In this document: positions 7,954-17,609 of the stretch, one piece after another
Position numbering within the stretch: position 1 is the first letter of the stretch
Layout: each line of letters opens with the position of its first letter
Assembly (NCBI GenBank): GCA_023421075.1
Contig: JAEZUM010000079.1
Location: forward strand, 30,852 to 94,851
DNA from: Bacillota bacterium
GTDB taxonomy: Bacteria > Bacillota > Clostridia > Lachnospirales > Lachnospiraceae
Reading direction: 5' to 3'
DNA length: 64,000 bases
The notes under the pieces: generated by a model
The model's database searches: none
Told to the model about the DNA's origin: nothing
The model's input: only the letters and a program-made list of their open reading frames with translations
Program-made: the position numbers and the translations under genes

Positions 7954-9246
7954 ATGAATATAATCGTAGCGGTATTGATATTAGGTATTATCGTAATAAT
8001 CCATGAGCTCGGTCATTTTCTTTTGGCTAAGGCAAATGGTATAACAGTGACAGAATTTTCGGTCGGTATGGGGCCAAGAATTGCAAGCGTAGTCCGAAAA
8101 GGAACAAGATACTCTCTTAAGCTCTTGCCCTTTGGCGGTTCCTGTATGATGCTCGGAGAGGATGAGAGCGTGGATGATGACGGTGCCTTTGGTAAAAAGG
8201 GAGTCTGGGCCAGATTCTCGGTTATCTTTGCCGGTGCGTTTTTTAATTTTATTCTGGCATTTGTGCTTGCTTTAATTGTTCTTGGAGATGTAGGCGTTGA
8301 TAAGCCTTATATTGATAAGATCAATGAGGGAGGACCTGCAGAGACTGCCGGCCTTAAAGTGGATGATTTGATTAAAGAAATTAACGGTTCGGATATCCAT
8401 TTTTCCAGAGATATACAATACTATTTCTATTTTAATAAATTATCCGAACAACCGGTTGAGGTTACTGTACTCCGTGACGGAGAAGAGATGACCTTGCCTG
8501 TTACACCAGCATGGAGAGATCAATATCTTTTAGGCTGTTCCTATAACTCCTCCGATTCCAAAGCAGTGCTTGATGAGGTGGTCCAAGGATATCCTCTGGA
8601 GCAAGCCGGTATGAAGGTGGGAGATGTTATCGTAGGCATTAATGGTGTTACCATCAAAGCTGCGAAGGAACTGGCTGACTATCTGAATACACATCCTTTG
8701 TCAGAGGAAGCGATCACCTTGACATACTTAAGAGATGGTCAGGAGACAGAGATTTCGGTTAATCCGAAGCTCGTAAAAAGCGGTTATGATCTGGGTTGGG
8801 GCTATAATCTCTACCGTGAGAAGGTAAATGCTATTCAGGCTGTAAAATACAGCTTTTATGAGTTGAAGCTAAATATCGTGAACACAATTAAAAACATTGG
8901 TTATCTGATTGCGGGCAAAGTAAGCATGAAGGAGGTGTCCGGTCCGGTAGGAATTGTGAATGTAGTCGGAGATATCGTATCCGAATCGGAGGATTATGGT
9001 ATGCATGCCACATTGCTTTCTCTGGCTCAATTTAGTATACTATTAAGTGCCAACTTAGGTGTTATGAACCTGCTTCCTCTTCCTGCACTGGATGGCGGAA
9101 GAATTGTTTTTCTACTGATAGAGGCAGTTCGCAGAAAACCGGTTCCTAAGGAAAAAGAGGCTGTAGTTCATCTGGTAGGCATGGCATTATTGATGCTGCT
9201 TATGGTGTTTGTAATGTTTAATGATATCCGCAATATATTCCGGTAA
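7954..9246 (+). CDS. rseP: RIP zinc metalloprotease RseP (site-2 protease)
   Basis: 430 residues, AAAGGA ribosome binding site. The zinc motif HELGH is at 17-21 in the first membrane segment and the second metal motif NLLPLPALDGGR lies near 372-383. Two PDZ domains are visible, at about 105-180 (KINEGGPAETAGLKVDDLI) and 195-275 (VVQGYPLEQAGMKVGDVIV). It cleaves membrane-embedded anti-sigma factors or signal-peptide remnants inside the bilayer. The tandem PDZ arrangement resembles E. coli RseP more than a single-PDZ form. Between dxr and ispG is its usual Clostridia position. Confidence 0.94.
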   Translation: MNIIVAVLILGIIVIIHELGHFLLAKANGITVTEFSVGMGPRIASVVRKGTRYSLKLLPFGGSCMMLGEDESVDDDGAFGKKGVWARFSVIFAGAFFNFILAFVLALIVLGDVGVDKPYIDKINEGGPAETAGLKVDDLIKEINGSDIHFSRDIQYYFYFNKLSEQPVEVTVLRDGEEMTLPVTPAWRDQYLLGCSYNSSDSKAVLDEVVQGYPLEQAGMKVGDVIVGINGVTIKAAKELADYLNTHPLSEEAITLTYLRDGQETEISVNPKLVKSGYDLGWGYNLYREKVNAIQAVKYSFYELKLNIVNTIKNIGYLIAGKVSMKEVSGPVGIVNVVGDIVSESEDYGMHATLLSLAQFSILLSANLGVMNLLPLPALDGGRIVFLLIEAVRRKPVPKEKEAVVHLVGMALLMLLMVFVMFNDIRNIFR

Positions 9247-9339
9247 GAGAAAATAACCTTCGGAGTATCATTGACCTATTTGGTTGATTCTTACTCTCTG
9301 GGAAGCAAGAGCGGAATATATACGAAAGGTGGTAGAGTA

Positions 9340-10401
9340 ATGTACCGTGACAATACAAAAGTAATAAAGATTGGTGACCGCGTCATCGGAGGCGGTAATC
9401 CCATACTCATCCAATCCATGACAAATACAAGAACAGAAGATGTGCAGGCAACCGTAGAGCAGATTAAGCGGTTAACGGAGGCCGGCTGTGATATTATCCG
9501 CTGTACCGTTCCAAGTATGGAGGCAGCCGCCGCCTTACAGGAGATCAAGAAGCAGATTACAATTCCCTTGGTGGCGGATATACATTTCGATTATCGCTTG
9601 GCGATTGCTGCGATGGAGAATGGTGCAGAAAAGATTCGGATTAATCCGGGTAATATCGGTAATGAAGAGAAGCTGAAGGCCGTTGTAACCGTAGCGAAGG
9701 AGAGGAATATTCCGATTCGAGTTGGTGTAAACAGTGGATCTTTGGAGAAGGAAATTATAGCAAAATACGGCAAGGTAACAGCAAGAGGCCTTGTGGATAG
9801 TGCCTTAGATAAAGTGAAACGGATCGAAGATATGGATTATGATCAGATCGTAATCAGCATCAAATCCTCCGATGTCATGATGTGTGTTCACGCTCATGAG
9901 CTCATTGCTCCACTGACAAGGTATCCTCTTCACGTCGGGATCACGGAGGCGGGTACCGTGAATGCGGGTAACATTAAATCAGCTCTGGGGCTTGGAATGA
10001 TACTCTATCAGGGAATCGGAGATACCATACGAGTATCCCTGACCGGAGATCCGGTGGAAGAGATACGGTCCGCGAAGCTTATCCTGAAGACATTAGGGTA
10101 TCGTAAGGGTGGCGTAGAGGTCGTGTCCTGTCCGACCTGTGGAAGAACACAGATTAATCTGATTAAGTTGGCAACGGAAGTGGAAGAGATGGTAGCCGAT
10201 ATGGATCTGGATATTAAGGTTGCTGTTATGGGTTGTGCTGTGAATGGACCCGGGGAAGCCAGAGAAGCCGACATCGGTGTAGCTGGCGGAAGAGGAGAAG
10301 GTCTGATCATCAAGAAGGGTGAGCTACAGCGTAAGGTTCCGGAGGATCAGCTTTTAGAGGAACTACGGAAGGAACTCCTAGCATGGCCGCGTGAGATTTA
10401 A
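9340..10401 (+). CDS. ispG: (E)-4-hydroxy-3-methylbut-2-enyl diphosphate synthase (IspG/GcpE)
   Basis: 353 residues from the ATG at 9340, which has AAAGGTGGT upstream; an in-frame TTG at 9271 would add 23 residues unlike the family. The N-terminal TIM barrel holds GGGNPILIQSMTNT. The [4Fe-4S] ligands are Cys264 and Cys267 in CPTCGRT and Cys299 in GCAVNGPGE. It reduces MEcPP to HMBPP, the penultimate MEP step, using electrons from ferredoxin or flavodoxin. Same pathway as dxr upstream. Confidence 0.96.
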   Translation: MYRDNTKVIKIGDRVIGGGNPILIQSMTNTRTEDVQATVEQIKRLTEAGCDIIRCTVPSMEAAAALQEIKKQITIPLVADIHFDYRLAIAAMENGAEKIRINPGNIGNEEKLKAVVTVAKERNIPIRVGVNSGSLEKEIIAKYGKVTARGLVDSALDKVKRIEDMDYDQIVISIKSSDVMMCVHAHELIAPLTRYPLHVGITEAGTVNAGNIKSALGLGMILYQGIGDTIRVSLTGDPVEEIRSAKLILKTLGYRKGGVEVVSCPTCGRTQINLIKLATEVEEMVADMDLDIKVAVMGCAVNGPGEAREADIGVAGGRGEGLIIKKGELQRKVPEDQLLEELRKELLAWPREI

Positions 10402-10449
10402 GAAGTATAAATCAAATTCCAAGGAAGCACATCAGGATGGAGAATAGTT

Positions 10450-13400
10450 ATGTTATTTTTTGAAGCATTTGATCAGGTATCTGCCGATCAGGAGTTGCAG
10501 AAGCTTTTTGGAGAAGTGGATGTAATTAAGGTAATTGCTTCGAAGCAGACGAAGAATATCTTCGTCTGCATTCGAAGTATGCGACTGATCGGCAGAGTTT
10601 ATATAAGAAAGATGGAAGAACTGCTGAATCGGCAGCTCTTTTTACATACGGGCAATAAAGCCGTCATTAAACCCAGATTTGAATTATCCGCACAGTATAA
10701 TCCGGCGAAGCTGTATCCGATTTATCGTGATAGTATTCTGGAGGAACTGAAGGAGCTTAGTGTGGTAACCTATCATCTCTTTTCCACAGCAGAGGTTTCT
10801 GTGGAAGATATGTGTATGACAATTCGAGTTACGGACAGCTGTGTTGCTAAGGAAAAGATGACGAAATTAAAGGATTATCTGGAGACCTTGTTCCAGGAAC
10901 GCTTTGACTATACGGTTCATGTAGCAATGGATTACGTCGAGCCTAAGGATAAGAATAAGGATTATGAATCGGAATATCGGAAACAGATGCTTCGTATGTC
11001 AGAGAAGGAGGCGTTGGAGGAAGGCTTTGCTGTTAATCTCACCGGTGAAACTGAGCTGGCGGCAGGAAGCGAATTAACGGAGGGCAACCTATATAAGGAT
11101 GTCGAATCATCCACGATCAATCAATCACAAATATCGAATGGCGCTTTAGCGGGTAGTATATTAGAGACAGAAGTTCCTGTTAAGTCAGAAATAGTTAAAG
11201 CAGAACCTCCAAAGCAAGCACCTTCGAAGGCTGAGCCTCCAAAGCAAGCGGCGAATAAAAGCTTTGGTAAGAGTGCTTACGACAAAGGAAAAGGCAGCTA
11301 CCGAAAGCTGCCACAGGATCCTTCTGTGGTATATGGAAGGAATTTCGAAGGGAATGTGGTACCGATCTGTGATATCATTGCCGAAATTGGAGAAGTAGTT
11401 ATCCGAGGAAAACTGATTAAGCCGGATACCAGAACAATAGGTAATGAAAAGAGCATAATAACCTTTGTTATGACGGATTACACCGATTCCATCAAAGTAA
11501 AGTTATATGCGAAGACCATAGAAGTAGATGAGATTACGGCTTTATTAAAACCGGGCGGGTTCTTCTCGCTGAAGGGAATTGCTCAGAATGATACCTATGA
11601 AAGAGATATCACCATTGGTTCCGTTGTTGGTATCAAGACCATCAGTGATTTCTTAAGCAATTCCAGAAATGATAACGCTCCTGAAAAGCGTGTGGAGCTG
11701 CATGCTCATACAATGATGAGTGATATGGATTCGGTTGTAGATGTTAAGAAGATGGTAAAGCGTGCTTTCAAATGGGGGCATTCTGCCATCGCCATAACAG
11801 ATCATGGTGTGGTACAAGCCTTTCCGGATGCCAGCCATGCGATTAATCCGAAGGATTATGCGGATGAAGAAGAGCAGAAGAGAGCAAAGAATTTCAAGGT
11901 AATCTACGGAATGGAGGCATATCTGGTGGATGACCTCAAGGAGGTTGTCACCAATCCGAAGGGACAGAGCCTGGAGGATTCCTTTGTCGTATTTGATATT
12001 GAGACCACCGGCTTTAGCCAGACCAATGACCGGATCATTGAGATTGGTGCTGTGAAGGTAGTAGAGGGAGTAATTACAGATCGCTACAGCACCTTTGTTA
12101 ATCCGGAGATACCGATTCCATATGAGATTGAACAGTTAACTTCAATTAATGATAATATGGTCATCGATGCCCCTACCATTGAGAGGGTATTACCGGAATT
12201 TTTAGCTTTTTGTGAGGGTTCCAGTCTGGTGGCGCATAATGCTTCCTTTGATGTGGGCTTTATCAACAAGAATGCGTCCAGAATGGGAATAGAAATTGAT
12301 TATACCGTCATCGATACGGTAGGCTTATCGCGTATTTTGTTACCGGAGTTAAGCAGACATAAGCTGAATATTGTTGCAAAGGCCCTTAATATCTCATTGG
12401 AGAATCATCATAGGGCAGTTGATGACGCAGGGGCTACGGCAGAAATCTTCCTTAAATTTGTCACAATGCTGAGGGATAGAGGGATTAAGAAGGTAGCTGA
12501 GATCGATAAGCTTGGTAAAATGAGTGCAGAGGCGATTCGTAAGCTGCCGGCATATCATGCCATTATTCTGGCTGCCAATGATACGGGAAGAGTCAATCTG
12601 TATAAGATGGTCTCCCTGTCCCATATCGAATACTATAACAAACGTCCCAAGATACCGAAGAGCCTGCTAATGGAATGCAGAGAAGGAATTATTCTCGGTT
12701 CTGCCTGTGAAGCAGGAGAGGTCTTCCAAGCCGTATTAACGAACAAATCCCATGAACAGATTGCAAGGCTGGTGGATTTCTATGATTATCTGGAGATACA
12801 ACCACTTTGTAATAATGAATTTATGATCCGAAGTGATCGTAGCGATGAGAAGGATATTAATACGAAGGAAGATCTGATGGAGCTGAACCGGAAGATTGTT
12901 GCTCTCGGAGAAGAATATAACAAGCCGGTAGTGGCTACCTGTGATGTTCATTTTCTGGATCCGGAGGATGAGGTATATCGTAGAATTATTCTTGCCGGAA
13001 AGGGCTTCAAGGATGCGGATGAACAGGCTGCCCTATATCTTCGAACCACAGAGGAGATGCTTGAGGAGTTCTCCTACCTGGGAAGAGCCAAGGCAGAAGA
13101 GGTGGTCATCACCAACAGCAATTTGATTGCAGACAGAATCGAGAAGATCTCGCCGGTAAGACCGGATAAATGTCCGCCGGTCCTAGAGAATTCCGAAGAA
13201 AACCTGCGTAATATCTGCTACGATAAGGCTCATTCCATGTATGGCGATCCTCTGCCGGCACCGGTGGAAGCCCGTCTTGAACATGAGCTCAAATCAATTA
13301 TTAATAATGGTTTCGCAGTTATGTATATCATCGCCCAGAAGCTGGTATGGAAATCCAACGAGGATGGTTATCTGGTAGGCTCCCGTGGTTCCGTAGGTTC

Positions 13401-15069
13401 TTCCTTTGTCGCTACCATGGCAGGAATCACAGAGGTTAATCCTCTGGCGCCTCATTATTACTGTCTGAACTGTCATTATTCCGATTTTGATTCGGAGGAG
13501 GTTAAGAAGTACGGTGGCAGCTCCGGTTGTGATATGCCGGATCGTATTTGTCCGGTCTGTGGGCAGTCTCTGGAGAAGGATGGTCATGATATTCCCTTTG
13601 AGACCTTCTTAGGCTTCTACGGAGATAAAGAGCCAGATATCGACTTGAATTTCTCCGGGGAATACCAGAGTAAGGCGCATGACTATACGGAGGTGCTCTT
13701 TGGAACGGGGCATACCTTCCGTGCAGGAACCATCGGTACCCTGGCGGATAAGACGGCCTTTGGCTATGTGAAGAACTATTTTGAAGAGCGCGGGATACAT
13801 AAGAGAAATGTAGAGATTGATCGTATCGTTGAAGGCTGCGTCGGCGTCAGAAGAACCACCGGACAGCATCCGGGTGGTATCGTTGTACTGCCGCATGGAG
13901 AGAATATCTATTCCTTTACTCCGGTGCAGCGTCCTGCCAATGATATGACAACGAAGACCATCACCACCCATTTTGACTACCATTCCATTGATCATAACTT
14001 ATTAAAGCTGGATATCCTCGGTCATGACGATCCGACCATGATTCGTATGCTGGAGGACTTGACCGGACTCAATGCGCAGAAGATCCGGTTGGACGACGAA
14101 AAGGTATTATCCTTGTTCCGTGATACCAGTGCGCTTGGGATCTCACCGAAGGATATCGATGGTTGTGAGCTTGGGTGTCTTGGTATCCCTGAGTTTGGTA
14201 CGGATTTCGTTATACAGATGGTAAAGGATACGAAACCGAAGTCCTTCTCCGATCTGGTACGAATCTCCGGTCTTTCCCATGGTACCGACGTATGGCTAAA
14301 CAATGCCCAGACCTTGATTCAGAATGAGAGATGTACGCTGTCCACCGCAATCTGTACGCGAGACGATATTATGATCTATCTGATTGCTACCGGCGTGGAT
14401 CCGGGACAATCCTTTAAGATCATGGAGAGCGTACGTAAGGGAAAGGGCTTGACTCCGGAGATGGAACAGGCAATGGTTGCAGCGGGAGTACCGGACTGGT
14501 ATATCTGGTCCTGTAAGCAGATCAAATACATGTTCCCGAAGGCACATGCTGCTGCTTATGTTATGATGGCCTTCCGTATTGCATTCTTCAAGGTATATTA
14601 TCCTTTGGCCTATTATGCGGCATATTTCTCTATTCGTGCCTCCGCCTTTAATTATGAGCTGATGTGTCTTGGTAGAAATGTTCTGGAGCAGCATATCGCC
14701 GATTACAAGAAGAGATATAACACCTTAACCAAGAAGGAGCAGGATACCTTCAAGGATATGAAAATCGTTCAGGAAATGTATGCCCGCGGCTTCCAGTTCT
14801 TACCGATTGATATCTATAACGCGAAGGCTCACGCTTTCCAGATCATCGAGGATAAGCTGATGCCGTCCTTGAGTACCATAGACGGTCTTGGCGATAAAGC
14901 AGCCGATGCGGTGGTAGAAGCAGCGAAGCAGGGTCCCTTCTTATCGCGGGATGATTTTAAGATACGAAGCAAGGTCAGCTCTACCGTAGTTGATAATATG
15001 GCTAAGATGGGATTACTCGGTGAGCTACCGGCGTCCAACCAGATGTCTTTGATGGATTTTCTACAATAA
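10450..15069 (+). CDS. polC: DNA polymerase III alpha subunit, PolC type
   Basis: 1539 residues, about 100 longer than a typical PolC. Order: N-terminal domain (1-~190), a variable linker (~195-290) containing a duplicated EPPKQA stretch, OB fold (~310-400), PHP domain starting VELHAHTMMSD (~417), an embedded DnaQ-type 3'-5' exonuclease starting FVVFDIETTGF (~512), then the polymerase with the zinc ligands CLNCHYSD...CPVCGQ and the catalytic PDIDLNF (~1062). It replicates the chromosome in Firmicutes, with proofreading in the same chain. The extra length is mainly the Ala/Lys/Pro/Glu-rich linker. Last gene of the housekeeping run; a weak hairpin without a T run follows. Confidence 0.97.
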   Translation: MLFFEAFDQVSADQELQKLFGEVDVIKVIASKQTKNIFVCIRSMRLIGRVYIRKMEELLNRQLFLHTGNKAVIKPRFELSAQYNPAKLYPIYRDSILEELKELSVVTYHLFSTAEVSVEDMCMTIRVTDSCVAKEKMTKLKDYLETLFQERFDYTVHVAMDYVEPKDKNKDYESEYRKQMLRMSEKEALEEGFAVNLTGETELAAGSELTEGNLYKDVESSTINQSQISNGALAGSILETEVPVKSEIVKAEPPKQAPSKAEPPKQAANKSFGKSAYDKGKGSYRKLPQDPSVVYGRNFEGNVVPICDIIAEIGEVVIRGKLIKPDTRTIGNEKSIITFVMTDYTDSIKVKLYAKTIEVDEITALLKPGGFFSLKGIAQNDTYERDITIGSVVGIKTISDFLSNSRNDNAPEKRVELHAHTMMSDMDSVVDVKKMVKRAFKWGHSAIAITDHGVVQAFPDASHAINPKDYADEEEQKRAKNFKVIYGMEAYLVDDLKEVVTNPKGQSLEDSFVVFDIETTGFSQTNDRIIEIGAVKVVEGVITDRYSTFVNPEIPIPYEIEQLTSINDNMVIDAPTIERVLPEFLAFCEGSSLVAHNASFDVGFINKNASRMGIEIDYTVIDTVGLSRILLPELSRHKLNIVAKALNISLENHHRAVDDAGATAEIFLKFVTMLRDRGIKKVAEIDKLGKMSAEAIRKLPAYHAIILAANDTGRVNLYKMVSLSHIEYYNKRPKIPKSLLMECREGIILGSACEAGEVFQAVLTNKSHEQIARLVDFYDYLEIQPLCNNEFMIRSDRSDEKDINTKEDLMELNRKIVALGEEYNKPVVATCDVHFLDPEDEVYRRIILAGKGFKDADEQAALYLRTTEEMLEEFSYLGRAKAEEVVITNSNLIADRIEKISPVRPDKCPPVLENSEENLRNICYDKAHSMYGDPLPAPVEARLEHELKSIINNGFAVMYIIAQKLVWKSNEDGYLVGSRGSVGSSFVATMAGITEVNPLAPHYYCLNCHYSDFDSEEVKKYGGSSGCDMPDRICPVCGQSLEKDGHDIPFETFLGFYGDKEPDIDLNFSGEYQSKAHDYTEVLFGTGHTFRAGTIGTLADKTAFGYVKNYFEERGIHKRNVEIDRIVEGCVGVRRTTGQHPGGIVVLPHGENIYSFTPVQRPANDMTTKTITTHFDYHSIDHNLLKLDILGHDDPTMIRMLEDLTGLNAQKIRLDDEKVLSLFRDTSALGISPKDIDGCELGCLGIPEFGTDFVIQMVKDTKPKSFSDLVRISGLSHGTDVWLNNAQTLIQNERCTLSTAICTRDDIMIYLIATGVDPGQSFKIMESVRKGKGLTPEMEQAMVAAGVPDWYIWSCKQIKYMFPKAHAAAYVMMAFRIAFFKVYYPLAYYAAYFSIRASAFNYELMCLGRNVLEQHIADYKKRYNTLTKKEQDTFKDMKIVQEMYARGFQFLPIDIYNAKAHAFQIIEDKLMPSLSTIDGLGDKAADAVVEAAKQGPFLSRDDFKIRSKVSSTVVDNMAKMGLLGELPASNQMSLMDFLQ

Positions 15070-15087
15070 GTAATAATATCCTTCTTC

Positions 15088-15117
15088 CTTCCCTCGAATT
15101 TATATCGGGGAGGGAAG
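15088..15117 (+). terminator. Possible weak stem-loop after polC
   Basis: CTTCCCTC (15088-15095) pairs with GAGGGAAG (15110-15117) 19 bases after the polC stop. There is no T run, so termination here is uncertain. Confidence 0.35.
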
Positions 15118-15283
15118 AGGGAATTGAGTTTGGAATAAAGCTAATTCTCAGATAAGATAAGAATTAGAAATTTCTACCTCGTGGATTTTGATAAGATAGA
15201 TCCCGTGAAAGGGACTTCCCTTCGGCATAATCACGAAATGTGTCAATTGGTAAAACAATTCGAAAAAATAATGAAAAAAAGAC

Positions 15284-15312
15284 TTGCTTTTTTCTTCTAC
15301 ATAGTATAGAAT
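15284..15312 (+). promoter_or_regulatory. Promoter for tRNA-Glu
   Basis: TTGCTT (15284-15289), 17 bases, then TAGAAT (15307-15312), ending 15 bases before the first tRNA base. Confidence 0.55.
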
Positions 15313-15327
15313 AAATATTGTTCTTGA

Positions 15328-15399
15328 GGCTCGTTGGTCAAGGGGTCAAGACGCCGCCCTCTCACGGCGGAAACAGGGGTTCGATTCCCCTACGAGCTG
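15328..15399 (+). tRNA. tRNA-Glu (anticodon CTC)
   Basis: The acceptor arms GGCTCGT and ACGAGCT pair with one GU. The anticodon stem CCGCC/GGCGG encloses the loop CTCTCAC, so the anticodon is CTC (15361-15363), reading GAG. The T arm is CAGGGGTTCGATTCCCCT-like with the conserved GGTTCGA core. CCA is not encoded. A terminator hairpin follows directly, so this is a single-tRNA transcription unit. Confidence 0.95.
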
Positions 15400-15401
15400 C
15401 T

Positions 15402-15442
15402 AAAAAATCCGAAATTACCGGTAAGGTATTTTCGGATTTTTT
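15402..15442 (+). terminator. Intrinsic terminator after tRNA-Glu
   Basis: AAAAAATCCGAAA pairs with TTTTCGGATTTTTT across a short loop, ending in a T run. The stem is A/T-flanked on both sides and could also stop transcription arriving from the minus-strand gene. Confidence 0.85.
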
Positions 15443-15471
15443 GTTATGCCTTATTTGTGAATTGGATGCGC

Positions 15472-16773
15472 CTATAGCAAATCTGAGGTAACTTGAAGTA
15501 CCTTAGGAGTAAAATGTTGAGAGTTCAAGGTTACCCACAGCTGTGGAGTATAATTCATAACATTCCATATACTGATACCCTTTAGATGATACTCTTCAAC
15601 GATATCCGTTATTGCATTGATTGTTCTTGCATCCTTGAACCAGACAAAATGTTGTATTCCTCCTCGATCATAATAAAAGTAAGGGGTAATATGATATTCA
15701 TCAAAGCCCATCGATACACCCATTTCATCGGCTAACCTCAGTGCATCAAAATTCGCCAAGGCAGCTACCGGAGATAAGCCCTCCACATAGGGTAATTCCC
15801 AGTCGTAGGCAATTCTTGTGAAGCTAATGAAGATCTTCTCGGGAGGGATCTGTGTAATGATCAATTCGGTAAAGCTTCGGATAAAGGGTAAAGTCGTCTG
15901 CTCAACAGCAGTTAGGTACGCATTTGTAAATTGATAGGATAAAAGAATTACTCCATCGGCGGCCTGACCGATCTGAGCATAATATGGATTTAGATTGTTT
16001 TCGTTATTCGGATTATAACCAAAGGTATCCGGAATGATTGAGACAAAGACATAGTAACCTTCCTGCTTAAGCCTTATACTAGCGTTTGTTATGAAGTTCG
16101 CATAGCCCTGCAGATCCTCGACTAATATATACTCAAAGCCAAAATTTATTCCGTAAAGACCTTTTTCTCGTAAAACGTAGACAAGATGATCAATCAGTGT
16201 TTCCTGTTGTTCGACACTATTGAATAGTTTATTTGTAATACCGAAGCTACCTCTTCCTTGCTCTGAAAAAGTGGATAACATCATAATTGGCGCTACACCA
16301 AATTCTTTCGCCTTCTGTATTATGATGGAATCCTCCGGAATGATCAGAGTACCTTGTGCATCAAGTCTATAATCTGCGATGGTCAAATACGTTAGGTAAG
16401 GTAAGGCTTTTTGTAAGTAGTTAAGATCAACATAGGAATAGGTATACGCATTAATTTCCATCGGGCTCTTTTCTTTCGGATAGCTGATAATAAGTTCTTC
16501 TCCAATGTTAAAATAATCTCGGTCAAATAGAAATGGGTTGTTTTGAAGCAATTGCAATGGAGTGATATGGTATAACATTGCAATACTTTGGATTGAATCG
16601 CCGTCCTGTACAATGTGAGTTACGTCAGGGTGAGTGATAATAATAATTTGACCGTTTACGATATTGTAGGTTGCAGATATATTATTATCATAGATTAATC
16701 TCTGATAGGGTACGTTAAATTTATCGGCTATCGTGAAAATGGTATCGCCGGGTTGAACAATATAGATATCCAT
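15472..16773 (-). CDS. LysM-containing GH18 hydrolase (SleL/YaaH-like spore cortex lytic family)
   Basis: 433 residues on the minus strand. Two LysM peptidoglycan-binding repeats (2-47 and 53-97, each starting YIVQPGDTIFTIA or HIVQDGDSIQSIA) precede a GH18 TIM barrel. The catalytic motif normally written DxxDxDxE reads GINFGFE at 208-214: the acid Glu214 is kept, but the Asp two places before it is Gly. Relatives act on spore cortex peptidoglycan during germination as N-acetylglucosaminidases. There is no signal peptide, as in known SleL/YaaH proteins that are deposited in the coat from the mother cell. A GTGAGG lies 5-6 bases before the start. It is transcribed opposite to its neighbours. 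Activity is uncertain because of the Gly substitution. Confidence 0.85.
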   Translation of the reverse strand: MDIYIVQPGDTIFTIADKFNVPYQRLIYDNNISATYNIVNGQIIIITHPDVTHIVQDGDSIQSIAMLYHITPLQLLQNNPFLFDRDYFNIGEELIISYPKEKSPMEINAYTYSYVDLNYLQKALPYLTYLTIADYRLDAQGTLIIPEDSIIIQKAKEFGVAPIMMLSTFSEQGRGSFGITNKLFNSVEQQETLIDHLVYVLREKGLYGINFGFEYILVEDLQGYANFITNASIRLKQEGYYVFVSIIPDTFGYNPNNENNLNPYYAQIGQAADGVILLSYQFTNAYLTAVEQTTLPFIRSFTELIITQIPPEKIFISFTRIAYDWELPYVEGLSPVAALANFDALRLADEMGVSMGFDEYHITPYFYYDRGGIQHFVWFKDARTINAITDIVEEYHLKGISIWNVMNYTPQLWVTLNSQHFTPKVLQVTSDLL

Positions 16774-16901
16774 ATTGGCCTCACAATTAACATGTCATAA
16801 TAAAATATGATGATGCGATGAAATGTTGATAAAATAATGATTAATCCATAAAATACGATTGCAATGCTCTTGGAGCAATTCTTTGAAGAGTCAGTTTCAT
16901 A

Positions 16902-16930
16902 TTTTCAAACAATAAATCCTATGATACAAT
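16902..16930 (+). promoter_or_regulatory. Candidate promoter for the DUF3842 gene
   Basis: TTTTCA (16902-16907), 17 bases and an extended -10, TGATACAAT (TACAAT 16925-16930). The 339-base gap 16774-17112 otherwise holds only a dyad in the leader, CTCCAC (16994-16999) against GTGGAG (17023-17028). No other gene is seen there. Confidence 0.5.
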
Positions 16931-17112
16931 TGAAGTGTTGTTAGGTGTAATACCCAAGATAGATACTAAATGCAAGAAGAGTCATATTAAGAGCTCCACA
17001 GATTTACCGACGTTCCTCATCCGTGGAGTGGAGCATACTGATATGATCGATTTTGAAGATGAGAAAGTTGGATGAATACTGGAAATTATGATGTGAGGGG
17101 AAGCGTAAAATA

Positions 17113-17550
17113 ATGAAGAAGGAAATTATGATAACAGTAATAGACGGACAGGGTGGGGGAATTGGTAAAAGTATCGTAAGTAAGCTTCGTAAGCAGATTG
17201 ATAAGGATCAGGGAATTACCATCTGTGCACTCGGGACGAATTCCAATGCGACCAATTCTATGTTGAAGGCTGGAGCAGACATCGGTGCGACCGGAGAGAA
17301 TGCAATCGTCCGAACGGTATACCAATCTGATCTGATTCTGGGACCAATTGCTGTAATTGCAGCAAATTCTATGCTGGGTGAGCTGACTCCTCAGATGGCT
17401 TTAGCAATTAGTTCCTGCCCTGCCAGAAAGATACTGGTACCGCTTAATCGTTGTAACATTACCATCGCGTTTGATCTCAATGCATCGACGGAGACCTATA
17501 TTGATTATTGTATTAAGCTGGTGGGGGATTATCTGGAGAATATGGAATAA
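17113..17550 (+). CDS. DUF3842 family protein
   Basis: 145 residues of a family I recognise as DUF3842, found mainly in Clostridia, with no established function. A Gly-rich loop IDGQGGGIGKSIVSKL (about 10-25) resembles a nucleotide-binding loop. Further conserved-looking stretches are ALGTNSNATNSMLKAGAD and NRCNITIAFD. No signal peptide or membrane segment is present, so it is probably cytosolic. GAGGGGAAG precedes the start. It sits just upstream of the lar genes on the same strand but is separated from them by a small hairpin and a fresh promoter. A role in nickel-cofactor biology is only a guess from context. Confidence 0.75.
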   Translation: MKKEIMITVIDGQGGGIGKSIVSKLRKQIDKDQGITICALGTNSNATNSMLKAGADIGATGENAIVRTVYQSDLILGPIAVIAANSMLGELTPQMALAISSCPARKILVPLNRCNITIAFDLNASTETYIDYCIKLVGDYLENME

Positions 17551-17554
17551 TGGA

Positions 17555-17574
17555 ATCCTTAGAGGTTTCTAAGG
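17555..17574 (+). terminator. Small hairpin after the DUF3842 gene
   Basis: TCCTTAGA and TCTAAGGA pair around a short loop right after the stop codon. No T run follows, so it is at best a weak terminator. Confidence 0.4.
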
Positions 17575-17581
17575 ATATGAC

Positions 17582-17609
17582 TTGACGAGATCTTAAAATG
17601 TGATATTCT
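17582..17609 (+). promoter_or_regulatory. Candidate promoter of the lar operon
   Basis: TTGACG (17582-17587), a 16-base spacer and an extended -10, TGATATTCT (TATTCT 17604-17609). It would give a leader of about 300 bases before larB. Confidence 0.55.
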
